Shown here: one piece after another, positions 1-12,700 of the stretch
How positions within the stretch are numbered: the stretch's first letter is position 1
Layout: each line of letters begins with the position of its first letter
Assembly (NCBI RefSeq): GCF_001680005.1
Contig: NC_033567.1
Location: forward strand, 1,240,001-1,304,000
DNA from: Plasmodium coatneyi
Taxonomy: Eukaryota; Apicomplexa; Aconoidasida; Haemosporida; Plasmodiidae
Reading direction: 5' to 3'
DNA length: 64,000 nucleotides
The notes under the pieces: generated by a model
The model's database searches: none
Told to the model about the DNA's origin: nothing
Seen by the model: the letters and a program-made list of their open reading frames with translations, nothing else
Position numbers and translations under genes: made by a program

Positions 1-863
1 ATAAAACCCATGCGTGCGTAATATACATGAGCGCGCATATGTTCATGTGATAAATACGTGTATACGTTCTGTACCAATCCGTATGTTTATTTTTTCCCCA
101 TTTCAATTCGCTTTGTGTGCGGTTAACATGCCAACAGAGCAATTGTTTTATAGCTTCCGAAATTGCGGGAGGAGCAAGAATTAAAACATGTTAACATCGC
201 CTCACCATGTGGAAAAACACTTAAAAAAAATACATATTTTTTTAATGCTGTATGGTATATTTTATCAAAGTGTTTAAAAAAAAAAATGCAATTTTATTTT
301 TTTCATCATTCTGCTGGAACGAGGAAATATGTTAAGAGGAATATTTTTATGACCAAAAAAAGAAAAAAATGTAACTTTTAAAAGAAGGGGAAAAAATTGT
401 CATACGATTCATAACCATTGTGGTGTGGTTAAAAATGATGCCACCAAAGGGTTCATGTAACAGGTTAGGAAAATTACGCAATATAAAATGAAAAAGGGGA
501 AACTTCAACTGTGAGGCGTAATTATGTCGTAAGGCAAGTATACCCACAATGTGTATATTTACGTAACTAAAAAATGGCTAATCTGCCTTGGCGATGTTAT
601 AACTGAAAGAAAAAAAACACGCACAAGGGGATAACTTCCAAGGGACAGCCACATTATTCTTTCAATTTTTGAACTCCTTTATTCCACGCTTAATGATCTG
701 AAGGTAGAAAAAAAGGGAAAGTGAAATGTGGAAATTATGAAAATTGTGAAAAATGTACCACCGCATACTCAGCTACCTCACGTTGACGGGCACGCAAGGG
801 GGGCGAACGGGTATACGAACAAACAAGCATGAACACAAACGGATGGATATACGCACGTGCAAA
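1..863. other. Intergenic region, no supported gene
   Basis: AT-rich sequence with short homopolymer runs. Open frames here (for example 163-381 and 347-547) are short, low-complexity and lack any recognisable domain. The stretch lies 3' of the NELF-A-like gene and probably holds its 3' UTR. Confidence 0.6.
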
Positions 864-1773
864 TCACCACGCTAGGTTATTCTGTAGGGCTCTCAACAAA
901 AGAGCCACCCCTTTTGGAGAGAAAAAGTAAGACACTATTGTGCAACTATGCTGAAACATGCACCACGTGCAAGGTGCCAAACGTTCGAAGTAGGCGCAGA
1001 CATGCTCTCCCCCCCGTATGTGAACAACATAACGAAGCCCCATCTCGCTGGGGCGTTCTCATAATTACCGATGAAAGAAGACAGTCAAAATTTTTTGCCG
1101 GCGTAAACATTTTGTACTCATCCAAATGTATAATGTTTTTGTTTTCCAAATTTTTTAACTCATTAACAGGATCGCACATGTGTATGTGCTCGAGTTCCTT
1201 CTTATTGTGAATGTAACGCGTCCTACGTTTCTTGCTATTATTTTCTTGGTCAATATAATTTAAAATTCTGTGCATGGTTTGGCTATCTATATCTTTAATA
1301 TCCATTATGCCTGTTTTGATAAATGGCTTTAAGATTCTGCTAAATTTTTTGACCCAACCGTTACCATCGATTTCACCATTTGCTGTAATTAATAACAGGT
1401 ACCGCTCGTTTTCTACCCTTAATTTATCAGGCAGATAAAAAAAACTCGTCAACACCCTAACCTTCAATGAACTGGACATATATAAAAATCGCTCAGATAT
1501 ATATTTAATTAATTTCTTGTTTAATAATTTTGATGCTTGGGAAGATGACCAGTTATTTTTTATACACTCCAAATACTTTATGTACTTGTCACTGATTTCA
1601 TTGCTTTCTTGTTCATTTGTTGCTTCCTTTTTAGTTGTCCCCCCCTGGGTGGCGTCGTCCTCCTTTTCGATCTCGCCAATCTTATCAGAGCATCCTTCTG
1701 CGGCAGTCTCTTTTGTCTGCCCCTCCGTCCTTTTACCCTCATCCATAGAAGTCATCGTATCGTCTTTTCTCAT
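864..1773 (-). CDS. NELF-A/HDAg-like transcription factor domain protein, two exons (tentative)
   Basis: Exon 1 is 1773-1069 and exon 2 is 950-864, joined in phase across a 118-bp GT-AG intron (donor TCG|GTAATT, acceptor TTTCAG). The product is about 262 residues. Residues 1-60 are a charged Glu/Lys/Thr leader. Residues 75-165 are helical and resemble the N-terminal HDAg-like domain of negative elongation factor A: a Trp-Ser-x-Ser-x-Ala-Ser-x-Leu-Leu start, a 'SSSLKVRVL' helix, a Leu-Pro step, and a Gly-Trp-Val helix leading to 'ILKPF'. In animals NELF-A binds RNA polymerase II and supports promoter-proximal pausing. That role here is an inference from a by-eye match. No metazoan-type C-terminal region is visible, so the protein would be a minimal form. 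Without the splice, the frame reads on to 946 with unconvincing residues. The start at 1773 is the first ATG; Met7 and Met10 are alternatives. Confidence 0.55.
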
Positions 1774-3335
1774 TTGCCGTGTCGAGTGGGGATACCAGTA
1801 TACACACGTGCATGCAACCGCGTAGGGATATATATACCCACGTACACCTGTACATATGTATATCCTTTTTTACACTGACCTATATACATGTGTGTAGAAA
1901 TCTGCACGCATGTAAGCAAATACACACTTGCACAAATTGTACCAGTTGCATCAGGTTGGGTAGTGCTAAGTGCCAATTTTTTTTTTACACTACCCTTTGC
2001 AAATTATCTTGTGTTATTCTGTAAATTTTAAAAAGGAAAATAAAATATCATTCCATTTTCCCCCCATTGCGTTAAATTTCACTCCGTTTACACTTCGATT
2101 ATTCGCTTTTCCTTTTAAAGCATTTTTTCAGTTCGCATACTTACGTCATTTTTTTCGTCACACGTTTGTAATGTTCATTTTAATTTTCTAACTGAATAAT
2201 TTTAGAAAGTGTAATAGAGCAAATCAAAGTCCATATGAAGGAAAAATTTTTACGAAAAGAAAAAAAAAAGGATAGCACATTGTAGTACAGTTTGATGCAA
2301 GAAAGTAAAATTTAACTGTGCATATTTTAGTGAAATAGTTTTTACAAATATTTATTTCACAAAGAACTTAAAATAAAAAAAAAAACATCTCATAAGATAA
2401 AAGTGTTTAGAAGAATGATGGTTCAAATGATGGATTAAAGAATAAAAAAAAAGGCATATGCAGTGGTTACCATAGGAAAAAGTGACTCTTTAAAACCGAA
2501 TGTATATAACTGCGGGAAGAATTTCCCCTGCTAAGACAGGTTGTATCTCGCCCCTTCTATGAAAGCGATACACACAGAGGCAGACGCTTCACTGGAAGCG
2601 AAGAGGAGCATTCACGTGTGTGTGTATAAATGTAAATATCTACCTATGCACGTGTGTACGTGCTTTACTGAACGGACATGGAAGAATATACCATCGTCAT
2701 TTGCAACAATTTTAGCCATTTATCGGATCGCCCTTGTTAACAGCGCGTCCATAAAACGCAGTGATGGCACCTCTGTTGTAGGCTACTCCGTAGTTAGCAC
2801 GTCTTGGCCGCAGTTTCAACTTTCCTGTCTGATTACAACCCCATGGACGCGGTAAATACGTGGGCAGTTTCGAACTTGTAAAACGTCAGTGAACAAAAAG
2901 AAAAAAGGAACACCTGTCTTGATTGGAAGTTTCGTACCATTTCTGCGCAACTGCCATAGGAGTGACACTTTTTTTTAATGCTTAAAAAATTAAAGATGCA
3001 CTGATCCTGTTAAAAGCACTTTTGTTTTTTCTGTTTGTTTTTGCACAAAAATGAGTAAACAGACACATTTGAATTAAAGATTTAAAAAATGAAAAACAAT
3101 ACGTGAATGAATTTTGGTAAAAAAAACATACAAAATTAAAAAAAAAAAAAAAAAAGGCGTTGTTATTTATAACGCTGTAGTTACTGTTGTTATTATTAAT
3201 AGGTTAAAAAAAAATGCTTACATAAATTAATAGGTGATTGCAGTGTTACGTTATTACATTAAAACATTATTATGATTTAAACAAACATTGTAAAAACATT
3301 AAAGCGGCAAAAAAAGGTTATTAAAAAATAAAAAC

Positions 3336-3366
<31 letters not shown>

Positions 3367-3715
3367 ATCGCTTGAATTATGTTAGAATTACGCACACATG
3401 TAGAATGACATGTATTGCGTACAGGATTAAAACATTTAAAACGATTAATAGGTTTAATACTGATACAAATAAGTGTACGTATGATCTAGTAAAAACAACA
3501 TATTATTGCCAAGCGACTGCTCCTTCGTTGGAACGTCTCTTGGAATTTTTTTCAAACAAATTTTTAATAAAAAAAAAAAAAAATTAAAAAAAACTCACCT
3601 TTTGTCTTCCACGTGTCTGTACAATCAAGCAAATTGTACTTCCAAGCAAGGTGAATAATTGATCCCCAGTGCGCAGGCAAAACAATAAGAGAGACACACA
3701 CAAGCTCCACCCAAA
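1774..3715. other. Intergenic region between two minus-strand genes
   Basis: No supported gene. It contains an A-run near 3139-3155 and a T-run at about 3341-3366. The open frame at 2541-2855 has no domain and mixed composition. It presumably holds the promoter of the NELF-A-like gene and the 3' UTR of the giant gene. Confidence 0.6.
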
Positions 3716-6700
3716 TCAGGTGTGAATTATGTTGTAGCAGGAATTGTTGTTGCACTCCGAATTGATATAATTCTCATAGTCATCCTCCTGATAATTCGCA
3801 TCGCTATTATTATTGTTCAAATTATTCTCTACATATGTTCCTTCTTTAAATTGCACTACATTATTGGCGTTAGTGTTCCCATGCATGTACGTGGTGGAGT
3901 CGCTAAGGTAGTTGTTATCTTCACTGAAGTAAAAATTTTCCGACTTGATTGGCGGGGTTTGGCTGTTCGTACAGTTATCGCTAGCAGGGGAGTAGTTATT
4001 CTGATCTTGAAAAAAGAGATTGTTCAGGTAATTATTTTTCATCTGCATATCCTCCATGGAGGTATTGTTTACGTAATAGTCGCAGTACTGATTGTACAGG
4101 TGGTTCATGTCCTCCACGTTCTCCATAATGGGCATGCTACTGCTGTTGTTACTGTTGTTACTGTTGTTGCTAATGCTGTTCATGGAGCCGTTCATCGATC
4201 CGTGCATCGATCCATTCATCGATCCGTGCATCGATCCATTCATCGATCCATTCATCGATCCATTCATCGATCCATTCATCGATCCATTCATCGATCCATT
4301 CATCGATCCATTCATCGATCCGTTCATCGCGTTACTCATGACGCTGTTTGGGCTTCCCCCGTGGTAATCCTTCCTGTCTTCCTTAGCAGAGGAGAAATTT
4401 TCATAGTTCTTTAATTCACTGTTACGTAGAAGAAAGTCCTCATGGTGTGCATTCAGCTTCTGTTCCGAGCTGTTGTTGCTGCTGCTATCCGAACTACTGG
4501 GCGATACAATTTTGCAATCCATATTCGAATTAAGGTATTCATTACAATTTGTGCACACGGTTATAAAATCATTAATTTTATACTTCCTCTCATGTGTACA
4601 TGCCTTTTCATCACTATCTGAGTTAAAATTATACCCACAAAGAATGTCGCTCATATTATTTTTGTCTTGACTCATATCATTCATTTGTGCCTTATACGAT
4701 GGCGTAACTGTCATTTCTTCATTCTTCATCTTTTCATCCATTTTTGGCATGCTTAACATATTTTCATATAGGTTATATTCACTGCAAAAGTTGTTCTTCA
4801 GAGGCGTGGCATTTTCCTCCTCGTTCGCAAGAATTGGTAATAGTAGATCCTTAAGTGCATTGTTGTTTTCCATTTTGTTATCTTTTAAATATCTGCTTTC
4901 GTCTTCACATGAGAGCGCACTATTGTTGTAGCCTTGCTGTTTTTCACTTGTCAGATGGTCCTCTTTATTTGCCATATTGCAAAAATTGCTAGCTAAGTTT
5001 TTTAGATAATTTTGGAAATTTTCCTTCTGTGCGTCTGATGCTTTATCCGAAAGGACGTGCGCAAGGGCCGCTTTAAATTCGTTGCTAAAGTATTGCAGGT
5101 TTTCGTTCAAATTGCACATGTTTAGCAGTCCATCATTTTTTGCACCGCTCACGTGTTCACCACTGCTGTTGCCATTAACGATGTTGCCACCATTTGGGTC
5201 ATTATCATATATACCGTTTTCAAACCCAGGGGGATCCAAGTTCCTGGCGATGTTACCGCCCATGCTGTTACTGACACCACTGCGCAATTCGCAACCGGTG
5301 GGGATATTCTTCACGTTTATATGTTCCCCTAAATTCAGGTTAACCTCCATGTTGTACTTATCCTTTTTCCCCATCAATTCATTCGAATAGGCAAAGTTGC
5401 TACTTAGGTAATCATTTCCACATGGGCCATTATTCATCGAATTTTTTCTGCTCACATTTTTGAAAGCCATAATATTATTCGTCATACTTTGGCTCCGTAC
5501 CTTTCTATTCATGGAGTCTTCCACATGGTGGCCATTCCTCTCTGTCATATGTGCGTTAAAATTGTTATCAGCCCCACTTTGTACATTTATCATGTTTATA
5601 TTTTTACGCTCAATTTCCTTTTTGCCGTCCTTGTTTTCCATCACAACGTAGTTCATGTTGTCCTTACTGATGGGGTTACTTTCTGTCGGTGCGCCTACAG
5701 CAGAAGCGTTTTTGCTAAACGGGTGCTGGATCATGCCCTGATAGAACCCACTCGGGGGTGACCCACTTTGGTGTAGCCCATTTTGGTGAACTTCATTCTG
5801 GGGAACGGCACCCTGATTAACGCCACCCTGATACAAACCATTCTGGTACCCCCCATTTGCAAACATCTTTCCCGCGTAATTATCATACGAGCACATGTTG
5901 TTATCTCTGTAAATTTCGTTTGAGCTGAACTCCGATTGGTTAAATTCGTTCGAACTATAACTGCTATTCGTGAACCCACTGTTTCCCCTCAAAGGGATAG
6001 CATAATTCTCATTCATGTTCATATCACTCTCATCCATTTTTCGATTTTCCATTACAGTCTTGTCAACAAATTTTCCCAAAAGGGTGTCCATTAGGACATT
6101 TTCGTCCACATTTTCCAAAAGGGCATTCATATCATTTTCGCTAATATTAACATTTAACTTCTTCATATTTTCTACTATTAATTTCTTCTTATCAAAATTT
6201 ATATTCATGGGTAAAGCATCTCCACTGCCTTTATTGTCCGCAAATTTTTTATTCGTCATTGGATTTGTAGTGGCGTTGATGTTGTAGTTTACGGGGTATT
6301 CCTTGTTCTGATGGTGGCACGCGCCGTACATGTTATTAATACTCACAGGATCGTTACTGCCGCTTTTGTCATTGCTACTGCTCCTGTTGCCGTTGTTATT
6401 TTCCCCAAACTGCGATACGACGGGCTGATTGAAATAACCCTTATCATAGTAACCGTTACCATAGTAATAGGGATTCTCATAATACATTTTGCCACCATTG
6501 CTAGTTGGTTTTCCCTCCCCATTGGGATACTTCTCACCGTAAATATCGACTGCTGCGGGATTGTTAATGGTGTTGCAGTTTGGTAACTTTTCGCTGTTAC
6601 CGTTTAGGCTATTATCCGGGTGTTTAATTATACTGTCAATTATTACGCTGCCTTTTTTTTTAATCATGTTGTCCATTATTATGTCATCGTTAGTTTGGTG

Positions 6701-9700
6701 AATTTGATGTATTTGGCTAGCTGGGGAACTTTCACCATACATCCTTGTGCATGCCACGGTGGTACTGGTCGTCGCATCAGTTGTCATGGCTGCTGTTGTA
6801 GTAGCAACTGAAGCACCTGCTGTAACGGCAGTCATTGTATTCGCCATGGAAGCATTTTCCGTGTTATTCAATTTTTCTCGCGCAGTTGTTTTTTTCACCT
6901 TCTTATCCTGTTTGTTAAGTGGCGGTCTTCCTGGTTTTTTCTTCTGGCCATTATTAGGATTCATTTTTTTGGCATCTCCATCAGTACAGGGGGTCATTTT
7001 GTTCAAGTCCATATCTCCTTCTCTTTTCACTTGTCCGTAATTGTTTGTAATATAAGAATCTCCCACAACCGCCTTATTCATTGAACCATTTAGGTTTAGG
7101 ACATTATTATACGAGTGTGACGCATCATCGGCCGTTTCCGTGCTAGCGATATGGTAATCCCTATTTTCGGCGAAACTGACGTTCTGCCCCCTCTTCCTAC
7201 CGTTCACGTAGGACCTGGGGCCACGGGGCTTCCTCCTTCCTCTGATATTGTTTACTGCGTTACCGCGTAAGCACATATCACCTCCATCCGTGGGTACGCC
7301 AACATGGTTACCATTGACATGGTTCCCGCTAAGGATGTTTCCCCTACCAACGCTGCGGCCACCTCTACTACCTCTACCCCGACTGCCCCTACCGCGACCG
7401 CCTCTTGGACTGCACGCACCACGTTTCTTCCTCAGAAGGACATCCTCGTAGGGAATTACCTGACCCCTGGTTGTGCCATTTTCTACGCCCCAAACGAACA
7501 TCGTATCATTCGGACCGTCCTCAACAGGACGGTTGCCGTTTTTTATTATGTAATTATCATCTCCAAGTAATAAACCCTCTGTCGCTTCGGAAACCATGAA
7601 CGAATCGGAGCTCCTCATTTGGTTCAGTGCACCATTAGTTTCACCAACCTGGCGATTTCCCAAATTGTTGGGATTATACATTTCGTTTGTAATAGCACCA
7701 TGGTGATTTATCGTCATTTCTCTGGGGGAAAATGTTGGGAAAATTCCATCCCTCATGGGGGACAACCCATTCTGGCTGTTCCTATCGGATAATTCCTCTT
7801 CATCCGATTTAATTTTCTTATGAGGATGTATGTTATATTTCTTTTGTAGAAGTTCTGGATTTTTTACCAACCGGAGGCATAGTAATTTTTTGGACCATTC
7901 ACTTCTAACCCATGTGTTTCCTTCTTTGATGAGCGTCTTCCATCCACATTCGCATTTCATCTTAACCTTCGTTCCATCATTGTTTAGCCACTGACTCATG
8001 TACATTTTCTGCTGACACGAATTACAAATAATTAAGGGCACGGGTTTTTTCCATCGTGGACTTCTAACCCAACTATTATTTTTTTTAAGAAAATTCTTAA
8101 AACCACATTTACATAACAATTTAACTTTCGACCCAATGTCATCAAGCCATGTGTGTACCCACATTTTCGAATTACATTCATCACATAATATTTGAGGTGC
8201 TTTTCTCTGCTTAATATTTCCTCTTCTGGACCAAAACAAATCTGTTCTGTCATAGTTTCTACTTCCACATTCGCATATCATAATAATTTTCGTTTTATCC
8301 TTATCTAGAAATCTATTTGTTACTAGCAATTCTTTACACCTTGTGCAGAATACATTGGGCGCCTTCGGTTTCCTTTTATCCTTTTCATCGAAATGACAGT
8401 TTGTGATTTGCTTCCACTCATTATCCTCTTTGATACATTTAAAATAACCACAGAGACAGTAAAAGGTGATCATACAATAATTTTCCACTAGTGCGTTTTT
8501 TTCCACTAACTCCTTGTACATACTAATTTTGAGGTACTTTTCGCTTTTTATTTTTTCAATAATTTCGGAGTTTTCTTCCAGTTCTTCCTTCACATGAATC
8601 GTATTTTTTGCTTCCACTGTTTCATCCGTTTCGGGGTTATCACTCTCCGGTGGGTTCATTTGGTTCTCCTCAGATGCGCTGCTTTCTACATCCGCTTCGC
8701 CGTTCTCTTCGCTCGATTGGTTTGCTTGACTACAAGGGTCCATCATATCCGTGTTGGCACTTTCCTCATCGTTTCGTTTGTCGCTCTCGTTATTGTTGAT
8801 GGAGTCATTTTGTGTGGACCACTGTGGTTCAATCTTCAGTTCATTTTGTGTATCACTTTGCGGGTCATTCTGTGGAACATTTTGTGTATCACTTTGCGGG
8901 TCATTTGGGGGGTCACTTTGTAGATCAATTTGTGCATCGCTTTGTGTATCATTTTCTGCATCGCTTTGTGGATCATTTTCTACATCGCTTTGTGGATCAT
9001 TTTCTGCATCGCTTTGTGGATCATTTTCTGCATCGCTTTGTGTATCATTTTCTGCATCACTTTGCGGATCATTTGGGGGGTCATTTTGTTGATCATTTTG
9101 TGTATCACTTTGTTGATCATTTTCTGCATCGCTCTGTGGATCATTTTCTGCATCGCTTTGTGGATCATTTTCTACATCGCTTTGTGGATCATTTTCTGCA
9201 TCGCTCTGTGGATCATTTTCTACATCACTTTGTGGACCACCTTGCTGATCATTTTGCGCACAATTTGGTGCATCCATTTGTGGACCATCCCCGCCAGCTT
9301 CTTCCCCCCCCGTCGCTGCAACCTGCACGAACTCATTCCTTCCACTTATCTGAATTTTAAACGCATACAGACAGTTGGAGCATATCAAATTTTTCTTCTT
9401 TTTCTTAAAAAGCACTGTTAAGTTATCACTAAAGGATTCATCTTCAATGGATGGTAAATTCACAACATTGATGGACATTAGGGGGTCGATTCCGTGGTAT
9501 ATCTCTTTATTCTTTTTGTAGTAGTCCTCTAAGCAAATTCTGGATTTTATTTTTCTTTCCAGTGCTGTTTCGGATTTACTTTTCTGGGCTATAAATAAGT
9601 TCACACTTCTTTTGGGCTTCCTCTTAGACTTAAAATCTATTTCCACATTCACTTCTGTGTTTACATCGGCAATGGCATCATTTATAACCCCCGCTGAGCA

Positions 9701-12700
9701 AAAGGCTGAATCTGCATCTTCATGGGTTCCTTCCAATTTAATATTCACACCATTCGCTGTTAGACCATCCATCGAATGATCTACCACACCAAATGGCTCT
9801 TCACTTGGTATACTATTATTTACCATCCCGTAGGGCATTTCATTTTTACATATCCTGATCACATTTGAGTGGAAGTTATTCTCGCCTACGCATTCATTGT
9901 TCCCCTCCTGCTTCACTAAAATGAATCCCTTTTTGATGCTGCCCTTCTTTCTACCGCCACGCTTTAACCGTATGGGTTCATTCTCTAGTGGCATATTTTC
10001 AGCATCGGGCATGCCCACGTACATGTCACCTGCTTCATCATTTTCCACACCTCTTCCGGAGGTACCGTTTTTATTTTTAAGTTTATAGGTTCTTCTTTTT
10101 CTGGGGATTTCGCTAACTGCTTCGCCATCCTGGATGGTATTATCGTCCTGTTCCCCTTTATCCTTCTTGCATCTCCCCCTTCTCCTGACGTACTTCTTTT
10201 CCCCTGTGCCGTCCATTCCGCAGATGATATTGCTACTGGAGGGGTCATTTCCAACGCTCCCCCCAATGTTGTTGACGCCATTATCGCTTACTATGCCGTT
10301 GTTCATTCCGTTGGGGTTTTGCTCAACCTTTACCTTCATGTTCCCTTCGAACGTTCCGCTTAATTCGTCCTTTAGGAACTTCCCATAGGAGGAAAACTGG
10401 TTTGCCATTCCGTGATTGTTGGATGTATAATACGTGCCAGAAATGTTTTCATTTCCCTTGTTCATAACGCAACTTGTCGGTTCAACATTGTTGATGCCGC
10501 TGCCGTTCAGGTTACCGTTGCCGTGGTTGTTCTTCATGGTGCCCATCGGATCGCAGGAGAACGCCCCCTTCTTAAATATATCATCCCGCTTTGCGAAGAA
10601 TTCACCTGTGCCTATCTGCACAGCGTCACTATATGTAGCGCGATTCGCTTCGTTCAGCTGGTCGTATATTTTGTTGCACTGCACTTGAAACGGGCTACCC
10701 GAAATGGGGTTATCTGTGTAGGAGTTATTATTATATGCACCGCTGATCATGCATTTTACCCCCTCCGGGTTCTGATTTGGAAAACTACTAAAGCTGTGGC
10801 TCCGGAAAAGTTTGCTCTCGTTATTGTTACTTGCGCCGTTAAAGCCGGTGTTAATACTTGGCACGTGTGTGTGCTCGTTCATACGCAATTTTTTGTAACT
10901 CCTATCGAAGGCCCCCTTGGTAGCATGCCATTGCGCTGTGTACTCCGCAGTAGAATTGCCATCCGCCGGGAAACACATAACCCCCTCACTGCTTATATTT
11001 TCTCCACTTAAGGATCTTACAATTTTATAATTTCCAGCACCATGTCTTTGGTAGTCTACTCCATTTCCGTTCATAATATTTTCGCGGGTACCGTCTCGAT
11101 AGGTGGCACTATGCCCCATGACGAAATTACTATTCTCCTGGCCATCCCTCATAACAGGGGTATAAATTACCTCCTTATTTTGGCTAGTGAATATTCCGCT
11201 CATGCTTTTATTGTGACTAAGATTGTGGATACTCTGTTCCTGCATCGCTGAGCCTCCGTTCGTGCAATTATTTGTTCCTACAGGTTCTGCGTTGTTCATC
11301 GAAATTGGCTTCCAATTTTCATTCTGCTCGTGTGATACTAATGACTTGCCAGTGTTTCCCTCTTGATGTTGGCATTGATCTGGATTCTCGTTTTCCTCGT
11401 TGGCATTTTTTTTAAGTCTTCTTTTTCGCTTTAAAGGATCCTTCACTTTAATCATTTTTTCATTTTTTTTGTCAAAAAATAAAACAGTTTTGTACAATTC
11501 GTCTTTTTCTTTTATGTCGGTAAAATTTGAATTCATGCTCAGATTAAATTTATTTAATTCTTCACTTATGTTCATTTGTGCCAATTTGATGTTCCCACCG
11601 TCAATATTAACGTTTTTTGTGCCAAGGTTGTTTTCTCCATTTACTGCATTGCTGTTATCACAGGGTATGCTGCTGGCCAGTTGCGCATTATTTTCCACTG
11701 GGGTGTTGCGTTTTCTTGGGCCCCTTTTATAACTCCGTTTCTCGTTACTAGCGAGGTTTTGCTCGATGTTGTTCATGTTACAGTTCGGTCCCCTATCAGT
11801 TTGTCCTACACTATTACTTATGTTTAAATTTTCCGCGGAACGGTAGGCACTTACATTTTTCGGATCTTCACTATGCGGAAAATTTTTATGATAATAATCG
11901 GACGCTTGGTAAAGGAGATTATTGGCGGAATGACCATTTTCCATATTTTTATTTGCTACATAATTTAAGTTGTTTCCACCCACGGGTGCATTATAGCGGT
12001 TGTCTAAATAAACATTTGTGTTGGAATTATTTATACTTTCCTTGTTATGCACTGGATAAATGAAGCCGTTGCCTGCACTTTCATTTTTGTCTTGGCCCTG
12101 AATGTTCATGGCATTTCCGCTATCCACCTGACTATACTGTTTACTCAATTCTGCCGCATGAAAGGTTTGTCCTTGGTAGGGATAATTCTTCTCTGCCATT
12201 CCTTGAGGGGTAAAATTTTCATTGTACACAATTGGTGCGTTCTCTATTTCTTCATTTATGCCAGTCGTATTTTTGGATGCTTCGCCCTGCGTCATCAGGT
12301 ATAGGTCTTCTTTCTGCACATTGTTTTCTATCCGATTGGTGTGGAGGTTCATGCCGTCCTCATTTATACTGTTCATGTTGCTTATCGGCATTGTATCGTT
12401 CTGTCGGTTTATACCGCTGAAAGCGTTTATACTGTTCATTCCGCTCATATTGCTAAGGGCACTCATACTGCTTAACGCGCTCATACTGCTCAGAGCACTC
12501 ATGTTGCTTAAGGCGCTCATGCTGCTCATAGTACTTAGGCTGTTCGCTGTGTTGAGGGTGCTTATCCCGCTAAGGCCATTACCCCCATTAACCGTGCACA
12601 TGCTACCGACCCCGTTCACATTGCTCAAGTTGCTTGTACTATTCACGCTATGTGTTTCGTTCATCGTATTGCCCATGTTCACCCCATTGGCATTGCACAA

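Noticed and set aside
3722..4414. Antisense frame of 230 residues opposite the giant gene
   Set aside because: It overlaps the (Gly-Ser-Met-Asn) array, which leaves the reverse strand open; no domain and a biased composition.
8751..9421. Three overlapping plus-strand frames of 113-182 residues
   Set aside because: Shadows of the 24-bp coding repeat in the giant gene on the other strand.
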